From Paenibacillus xylanilyticus (lineage in GTDB: Bacteria; Bacillota; Bacilli; Paenibacillales; Paenibacillaceae), in the NCBI RefSeq assembly GCF_013359935.1, contig NZ_JABMCB010000160.1, positions 1-64,000 on the forward strand: DNA of 64,000 nt, read 5' to 3'. Made by a program: the position numbers and the translations under genes. Below, one piece after another: positions 58,881 through 64,000 of this stretch. The stretch's first letter is position 1. Every line of letters starts with the position of its first letter. The notes under the pieces are model-generated. The model did no database searches, was not told the DNA's origin, and was given only the letters and a program-made list of their open reading frames with translations.

Positions 58881-60644
58881 ATGGCGAAGTTCATACATAG
58901 GGCAACTCAATTCAGTTTGCAAACCAAGGTTTTTTTGACGTTTCTGGCACTGCTTTTGTTCGTGCTGGGCTGTTTTATCGTTTATGTAAACATTGTCGTT
59001 ATTCGCCCGCTCAAACAAAAAACAGAACAGGATACCCTAGTGACAGCGACAAAGGTAAGAGAACAGGTGGATCTCTATGTGGAGCAGCAGAACCAGATGT
59101 CCCAGCGAATCTTGTCCAGCAAGGATATTTTTGTCACAATGGACAAAAGTTCCTCGGCTCATAGTAATTATGAAAGGTTGAAGCAAATCCGGAAGCTGAA
59201 AGATATTATGTTTCAGGCCATCGGGCCCAGTATGAATATCAAGGACATGTCAATTTATGACAAACAAGGCGTGCTGCTTACGTCGTATCTCGGAACCGGC
59301 AATCTTCCGGCGATCCTGAGCACCATGGTGGAAAACAGCAGTGTTGGACGAAAGTGGGAGGGGAGCGGATTTATTCTGGTCCGGGAATCGGATACCATCT
59401 CCTTTATTCGTACGATCAACGATCAGAACGGCAAGGTATACGGTTATCTTAGCATTCAGATGGATCAGGCTTATATTCAAAAGCTTACTGAAGGAATTAC
59501 AGCTGGCGATGTGTATATTCTGAACCAGCAAGGTGAGCAGATGACCGGCTCGGAAACAGCTGCGAAGTCGTTGAAATGGGCTAAGACATTGATTGACGAA
59601 GGATTGTATGTAGACGAACACAACAACTACGTGACGCATTCCACATCTCCCAGCACGGGTTGGATTACGTATATCGTTACACCAAGAAAGTCGGTATTAG
59701 GCTCGATCCATTCTGTACAGAGCATGTCCATTCTGTTGATTACGGCATTGATGCTGGTTTCGTTTGTCTACATCTTCCTGACGACGCGCAATCTATTGCT
59801 TCCCATCCGCAAGCTTCGCAGCCAGATCTGGCGCATCAACTATAGCAATATGAATCTCAAAGTGGATGAAAGGCCAAAGAATAATGATTTGCTGCTGTTG
59901 AATGAGGCTTTTCAGGATCTGATGGAACGATTGCAGCAATCCATTGACCGTGAAAAAGCGGCACTGCATGAAGAGGTCATGGCGCGGAATTCGGCGCTGC
60001 AAGCTCAGATAGCCCCTCATTTTATCCATAACGTGCTTTATTTAATCAGCATCGCTGCACAGGAGGGGAGAACCAAAGTTGTATCCGATATGTGCAAACA
60101 CCTCTCGGACAGTCTGCGGTATATCGTATCCTCACCTTATGCACATGTGACCCTGGCTGATGAGCTTGAGCATACCAGACATTATTTATCGCTAGTACAG
60201 CAAAAATATGAGGAAGACCTGGAATGGGACATCAGCGCTGACGCGTTAGCGAGTGAGATTCGGCTGCCCCGGTTGATTATTCAGCCTTTTGTGGAAAATT
60301 GCATTGAGCATGCCTTTTCCAATACTGCACCGCCCTGGCGTATTCGAATTACAGTGAAGCAATATAACGGATTATGGGCGCTTGAAATTAAAGATAACGG
60401 AGAAGGCTTCTCACCCGATAAAATCCGGGAAATCTTAGCCAATGTTCAGGAATCAGATGCCGGGATGAATCAACTGCCCCATCATCCAACGTCCCTCGGT
60501 AATATGGGAATACTCAACAGCGTTAACCGACTTAAACTGATGTATAGTAACCGGCTTTTTTTTAACATTTTCAATAATCAAGCGGACGAGGAAAGAGGAG
60601 CAACCATTCAAATCATCGGCTCGCTGACAAAAGATTTTTACTGA
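58881..60644 (+). CDS. YesM-type sensor histidine kinase
   Basis: Membrane kinase (587 residues) that probably senses the ligand of the divergent importer. Transmembrane helices are at about 18-39 and 282-303, with a dCache-like outer region between; then HAMP, the His_kinase domain with AQIAPHFIHNVLYLIS (phosphorylated H380; the usual N-P-H-F is A-P-H-F here) and the HATPase domain with VENCIEHAF and DNGEGF. GGGGGAG is about nine bases before ATG 58881. The response regulator gene begins 17 bases after its stop. Confidence 0.92.
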   Translation: MAKFIHRATQFSLQTKVFLTFLALLLFVLGCFIVYVNIVVIRPLKQKTEQDTLVTATKVREQVDLYVEQQNQMSQRILSSKDIFVTMDKSSSAHSNYERLKQIRKLKDIMFQAIGPSMNIKDMSIYDKQGVLLTSYLGTGNLPAILSTMVENSSVGRKWEGSGFILVRESDTISFIRTINDQNGKVYGYLSIQMDQAYIQKLTEGITAGDVYILNQQGEQMTGSETAAKSLKWAKTLIDEGLYVDEHNNYVTHSTSPSTGWITYIVTPRKSVLGSIHSVQSMSILLITALMLVSFVYIFLTTRNLLLPIRKLRSQIWRINYSNMNLKVDERPKNNDLLLLNEAFQDLMERLQQSIDREKAALHEEVMARNSALQAQIAPHFIHNVLYLISIAAQEGRTKVVSDMCKHLSDSLRYIVSSPYAHVTLADELEHTRHYLSLVQQKYEEDLEWDISADALASEIRLPRLIIQPFVENCIEHAFSNTAPPWRIRITVKQYNGLWALEIKDNGEGFSPDKIREILANVQESDAGMNQLPHHPTSLGNMGILNSVNRLKLMYSNRLFFNIFNNQADEERGATIQIIGSLTKDFY

Positions 60645-60661
60645 GCAAAGGAGAGACACAG

Positions 60662-62167
60662 GTGATGTATAACGTCATGATCGTTGAGGATAGCAAACCG
60701 ATATTGCGTAATATTAAGATGCTTTTGGATGCGCTTACCTTGCCAATTCGGGTAGTGGCTACGGCAACGAACGGGGAGGATGCCCTGGCAGCGATTCACC
60801 TTGAGCACATTGATCTACTCTTAACAGATATTCGGATGCCCAAGATGGATGGCCTAACGTTAATCGAGCAGGCAAAGCTAGCCAATCCGGACCTGAAAGT
60901 CATATTAATCAGCGGCTATAGCGACTTTGAATATACACGAAAAGCTCTGAATCTGCAGGTGTTCGACTACTTGCTGAAACCCGTGGAGCAAGAGGCGCTG
61001 GAGGAGGTCATGGGCCGGGTCATGGAGCAGCTCGCTCAACAGAAGTCTAAGAACCTCCAGGAATTGCAAGAGATCGTCGATCCCCAGTGTCATGCTGAAT
61101 TACAACAAGGGGACGATTTTTCTCTGTTTACACAAATGATGATCATTATACGCAAACAGCCCTTCACCTCAGACCGGGAGCGGTGGACCCATCAGAAGCT
61201 TCTGACCATAGTGGAGGATTTATTTGCTCCACAGCCATGTCACGTATTTCTGAGTCAAACGCCACATCAATTTATCATGTTCGTAAATAAGGGGGTTCTT
61301 GCATTATATTCTTCTGTGCATGAGTGTCTGGAATCGTTGCGACGGCATTTAATTGCCCACAACATGGATGCCATCATCGGGGGGCAGCTGCTCTCTTCTG
61401 AATCCGTCCATTTGCCTGAACTCTATCACCAAATAACATCGATTTTGTCGGCTCAGCAGCGGCTGAAACAAGGGCTTGCACTGGATACTGGAATTCCTGT
61501 TTCGATGGCAAGATTGGAATCAGGCTGCCTGAATTCCGTGTTGGAATCTGCTTTTGTCCATATGATGCAAAATCATCAGAAGGATCGATTCACTCTGAAA
61601 CTGTCCGAGCTGCAGGACCGTTGGGCGGAGGACAATGTGCATGTGAAAGAAGTGGAACGATTCATCGGTTTAGTGGTGGATACGTTTGCTCATCTGTACG
61701 AAGAACAGGGCTCGGGAATTAGGCTGGGTCTGGAGCTTAGAGCAAGAGAACTTTATGAGGAAAAGACATATGCTGATTTTTGCCGGGAACTAACGGAATG
61801 GACAGGGCAGTGCTTTGATATGCTGCAATCACATGTTCGAAAAAGTAAGGCGGTCCTATTCGAGCAAATTGACGAGTATATCAAGCTCAATAAGTATTCC
61901 CACTTGTCCATCAATGATATCGCCATGAAGTTTCACGTCAGTCCATCTTACGTCAGCAGAGTGATCAAAAACGTCACGCAAAGCACATTTGTTCAATATT
62001 ACACCCGTCTGAGGATCCAGGAAGCCTGCAGGCTGATGGAATGCCAACCCGACATGAAGTTCAAGGAATTATCGGATTTGCTATCATTCAGCGATCAGCA
62101 TTATTTCTCTAAGGAATATACGGGATTCAGTCCCACGGAATATAAAGAACAGATGCCCAGCAGTTGA
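60662..62167 (+). CDS. YesN-type response regulator, AraC output domain
   Basis: Full-length partner of the kinase (501 residues). The receiver domain (1-122) has acidic E9/D10, phosphoacceptor D56 (LLLTDIRMP) and the conserved lysine in LLKPVEQ. A long helical linker (about 130-395) follows, as usual in YesN, and two helix-turn-helix motifs end the protein (LSINDIAMKFHVSPSYVSRVI, KELSDLLSFSDQHYFSKEY). GTG 60662 is eight bases after AAGGAG; ATG 60665 is the other choice. It probably activates the divergent importer operon. Confidence 0.92.
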   Translation: MMYNVMIVEDSKPILRNIKMLLDALTLPIRVVATATNGEDALAAIHLEHIDLLLTDIRMPKMDGLTLIEQAKLANPDLKVILISGYSDFEYTRKALNLQVFDYLLKPVEQEALEEVMGRVMEQLAQQKSKNLQELQEIVDPQCHAELQQGDDFSLFTQMMIIIRKQPFTSDRERWTHQKLLTIVEDLFAPQPCHVFLSQTPHQFIMFVNKGVLALYSSVHECLESLRRHLIAHNMDAIIGGQLLSSESVHLPELYHQITSILSAQQRLKQGLALDTGIPVSMARLESGCLNSVLESAFVHMMQNHQKDRFTLKLSELQDRWAEDNVHVKEVERFIGLVVDTFAHLYEEQGSGIRLGLELRARELYEEKTYADFCRELTEWTGQCFDMLQSHVRKSKAVLFEQIDEYIKLNKYSHLSINDIAMKFHVSPSYVSRVIKNVTQSTFVQYYTRLRIQEACRLMECQPDMKFKELSDLLSFSDQHYFSKEYTGFSPTEYKEQMPSS

Positions 62168-62282
62168 AATACTTTGTGAGTGATATCTGGACTTGTAATG
62201 GATGCCGAGAAGAACAGGACCCGATTGAGTTTAAGATAAACGGAACACACCAACTGAATCGGCAACTTTGCAGCAATGATTA

Positions 62283-62326
62283 GCACAAAAAAACCAGACC
62301 CTCAAAGGAGTCTAGTTTTTTTTGTG
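62283..62326. terminator. Bidirectional terminator
   Basis: gcacaaaaaaaccagac and gtctagttttttttgtg pair with few mismatches; A and T runs flank the stem so it can stop both the regulator gene and the convergent MerR gene. Confidence 0.88.
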
Positions 62327-62333
62327 TTCCTCT

Positions 62334-62747
62334 TTAGTTGGACATCGAATGACTAATCTTATTCTGTTTATGAATTTCTTCCGTTCCGGCTTCGAGGGCA
62401 GTTTTATAATAGGCGCATTTATGTTCTATGACTTCCATGGTCTTTCTCAGTTCTTCCAACTGTGCTTCTACACTAGCCTTTCGCTCAATAAACATGTCGT
62501 ACCTTTCCTGCAGCGTGGAATCGCCTTCGGAACACCATTCGATGAAATCTTTGATATCCTTGATTGGCATACCGGTAAGTTTCAGGCATTGAATGATCTT
62601 TAAGAAATCGATGTCTGAATCTTTGAACTTGCGTACTCCGCTAGGGGTACGTTCTACAAAAGGCATAAGTCCTTCCTTATCGTAATAACGCAATGTATAT
62701 ACGGTGAGATTCAATTCTTTGGCAACTTCACTGATCGAATAAGGCAT
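62334..62747 (-). CDS. MerR-family regulator (AdhR-like)
   Basis: A 137-residue regulator: N-terminal winged helix SISEVAKELNLTVYTLRYYDKEGLMPFVERTPSGVRKF, then a coiled-coil dimer helix (about 80-120). It belongs to the branch of small MerR proteins that answer to aldehydes or other electrophiles and control an adjacent alcohol dehydrogenase, as B. subtilis AdhR does. One cysteine, C68 (EWCSEGD), falls in the dimer region and could be the sensor. AAAAGGAG lies about seven bases upstream. Confidence 0.88.
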   Translation of the reverse strand: MPYSISEVAKELNLTVYTLRYYDKEGLMPFVERTPSGVRKFKDSDIDFLKIIQCLKLTGMPIKDIKDFIEWCSEGDSTLQERYDMFIERKASVEAQLEELRKTMEVIEHKCAYYKTALEAGTEEIHKQNKISHSMSN

Positions 62748-62773
62748 TTGTCTTCTCCTTTTCTAGGCATAGA

Positions 62774-62834
62774 CCTCGAGCTAACTCTAGGATATGTGTG
62801 AAATTTTATCACTCTGTATTCAGGATGTCAAAAT
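62774..62834 (-). promoter_or_regulatory. Promoter of the MerR gene with downstream operator
   Basis: On the minus strand TTGACA (62831-62826) and TAAAAT (62808-62803) are separated by 17 bases, a near-consensus sigma-A promoter. An 18-base copy of the dyad found at the dehydrogenase promoter (cctagagttagctcgagg) lies just after it, at 62791-62774, where the regulator could block its own transcription. Confidence 0.6.
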
Positions 62835-62901
62835 TCACAGAAACATGAAGGGTATGAAGCGGTATTCTAAAAACCACCTAAATTTTTTTAAGAATAGACA
62901 T

Positions 62902-62932
62902 TTGACCTAGAGTTAACTAGAGGGATTATGAT
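62902..62932 (+). promoter_or_regulatory. MerR-type promoter with 19-base spacer
   Basis: TTGACC (62902) and TATGAT (62927) are separated by 19 bases, the long spacing that MerR-type proteins correct by twisting DNA. The dyad cctagagttaactagagg (62906-62923) fills the spacer. It lies about 110 bases before the alcohol dehydrogenase gene. Confidence 0.75.
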
Positions 62933-63039
62933 GAGTTTGCAAGAGAAAAGAGCAGGGATAAAATTAATGTTTATTCTGATATGTATTGTCCCTAACGAGC
63001 GTTTCTCTTAAAAAATGAACATTTCAGGAGGTTACTATT

Positions 63040-64000
63040 ATGATAACTGCTAAAGCACGAGCTGTGGACGGTCCGGACCAATCGTTCCGGGCGGCTGAAA
63101 TTAAACGACGTGATTTGGATACTCATGATGTCCTGATCGAAATCAAATATGCCGGCATTTGTCATTCTGACATCCATACGGCTCATGGTGAATGGGGCCC
63201 TGTGAATTATCCGCTTGTACCTGGACACGAGATCGCTGGTATTGTTACGGATGTAGGAACCGAAGTGTCGAAATATAAGGTCGGTGACCGAGTAGGGGTC
63301 GGATGTATGGTTGACTCCTGTGGCGAATGTGAGAACTGCCAGCGTGGAGAAGAGCAATATTGTCTCAAAGGAAATATTCCTACCTACGCAGGTGTTGATA
63401 AATACGGCGAGCCTACACAAGGCGGCTATTCTACCCATATTGTCGTGACTGAGGACTTCATCGTCCGGATTCCTGACAACATCGGGCTTGATGTCGCTGC
63501 ACCATTACTTTGCGCAGGAATTACGACATACTCGCCGCTTCATCACTGGGGAGCAGCTCCAGGTAAAAAAGTAGCTGTAGTAGGTATGGGCGGACTTGGT
63601 CACATGGCTGTGAAAATTGCACATGCCATGGGCGCCGAGGTAACTGTTCTGTCCCAATCGTTGAATAAAAAAGAGGATGGCTTGCAGTTCGGCGCTGACC
63701 ATTATTATGCTACAAGCGAAGGGGAAACCTTTGAGAAACTTGCGGGTTCCTTTGATTTGATTATTAATACGGTAAGTGCCAATATCGACATTAACGCTTA
63801 CTTCGGATTGCTCACTCTGGATGGTACGCTGGTTAATGTAGGAGCACCAGGGGAACCGTTAGCTGTAAACGTGATGTCCCTCATCGGCCACCGTCGTTCA
63901 TTTGCAGGATCCATGATCGGGGGCATTCGCGAAACTCAGGAAATGCTGGATTTCTGTGCGGAACATAACATCGTGCCTAACATCGAAATCATCTCGGCTG
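63040..64000 (+). CDS. adhA: Zinc-dependent alcohol dehydrogenase (AdhA-like), 3' end cut
   Basis: Oxidises alcohols or reduces aldehydes with NAD(P). The visible 320 residues show catalytic zinc ligands C41 and H63-E64 ([13 protein letters not shown]), structural zinc cysteines C94, C97, C100 and C108, and the Rossmann motif [18 protein letters not shown] (about 179-196). The frame is open to the window end, so about 20-30 residues are missing. AGGAGG lies eight bases before ATG 63040. The divergent MerR protein and promoter architecture suggest induction by aldehydes. The symbol follows the B. subtilis AdhR-adhA arrangement. Confidence 0.88.
   Translation, partial: MITAKARAVDGPDQSFRAAEIKRRDLDTHDVLIEIKYAGICHSDIHTAHGEWGPVNYPLVPGHEIAGIVTDVGTEVSKYKVGDRVGVGCMVDSCGECENCQRGEEQYCLKGNIPTYAGVDKYGEPTQGGYSTHIVVTEDFIVRIPDNIGLDVAAPLLCAGITTYSPLHHWGAAPGKKVAVVGMGGLGHMAVKIAHAMGAEVTVLSQSLNKKEDGLQFGADHYYATSEGETFEKLAGSFDLIINTVSANIDINAYFGLLTLDGTLVNVGAPGEPLAVNVMSLIGHRRSFAGSMIGGIRETQEMLDFCAEHNIVPNIEIISA

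Noticed and set aside
1..64000. CRISPR arrays, tRNA or rRNA genes, prophage genes
   Set aside because: No regularly spaced repeats, cloverleaf sequences, rRNA segments or phage structural genes were seen on either strand.

Overview
The window looks like a chromosome segment of Paenibacillus or a close relative (Firmicutes, Bacillales). The evidence is strong AGGAGG-type ribosome binding sites, frequent TTG and GTG starts, YesM/YesN-type two-component systems beside three-part sugar ABC transporters without their own ATPase gene, lipoprotein binding proteins, and CcpA-like and Fur-like sites. I saw no rRNA, tRNA, CRISPR array or phage genes.

Layout. (1) 1-142: the end of an IS3-like element whose orfA runs off the left edge. 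(2) 306-9870: a response regulator/histidine kinase pair, an ABC sugar importer (lipoprotein plus two permeases), a GH76 endo-alpha-1,6-mannanase and, convergent, a secreted GxGYxYP protein. (3) 10181-20421: a GntR/LacI hybrid regulator, then an operon with an unassigned TIM-barrel enzyme, a GH38 alpha-mannosidase and a second importer. Blocks 2 and 3 together look like an alpha-mannan scavenging system: GH76 cuts outside, the importers take up oligosaccharides, and GH38 trims inside. A degenerate copy of the same IS end lies at 20451-20550, so the island sits between two outward-facing IS ends. (4) 20686-26708: glycosyltransferases, a PIG-L deacetylase, a sugar nucleotidyltransferase and a UDP-glucose dehydrogenase, probably for a surface or spore polysaccharide. 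(5) 27013-31687: LysE exporter, YqcI/YcgG, YdeI-like, DinB and WYL regulator genes, then a DUF2975/YozG-like pair. (6) 31820-45499: beta-galactoside and related genes (AraC regulator/GH42; GH35 and a Gfo/Idh/MocA oxidoreductase; AraC regulator and a 1117-residue DUF5107-TPR protein), interrupted by an ECF sigma/DUF4179 pair.

(7) 45798-55463: housekeeping and accessory genes, including folD behind a ZTP (pfl) riboswitch with its terminator, a barnase-like RNase carrying a lipobox with its barstar, a Fur-box-controlled siderophore-binding lipoprotein, a frataxin-like iron chaperone, an Lrp regulator, a metallo-beta-lactamase-fold hydrolase, a threonine-aldolase-like enzyme and an MFS exporter. 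(8) 55586-62167: a third sugar importer on the minus strand, divergent from a second YesM/YesN pair, with a cre-like site ahead of the binding protein. (9) 62334-64000: a MerR-family regulator divergent from a zinc alcohol dehydrogenase (cut by the window end), with a 19-bp-spacer promoter typical of MerR control.

The strongest candidates for something little described are the unassigned 736-residue enzyme in the alpha-mannosidase operon, the GxGYxYP protein beside it, the DUF5107-TPR protein, and the lipid-anchored version of barnase. Starts were chosen from ribosome binding sites and family N-termini; all family assignments come from reading motifs, not from searches.
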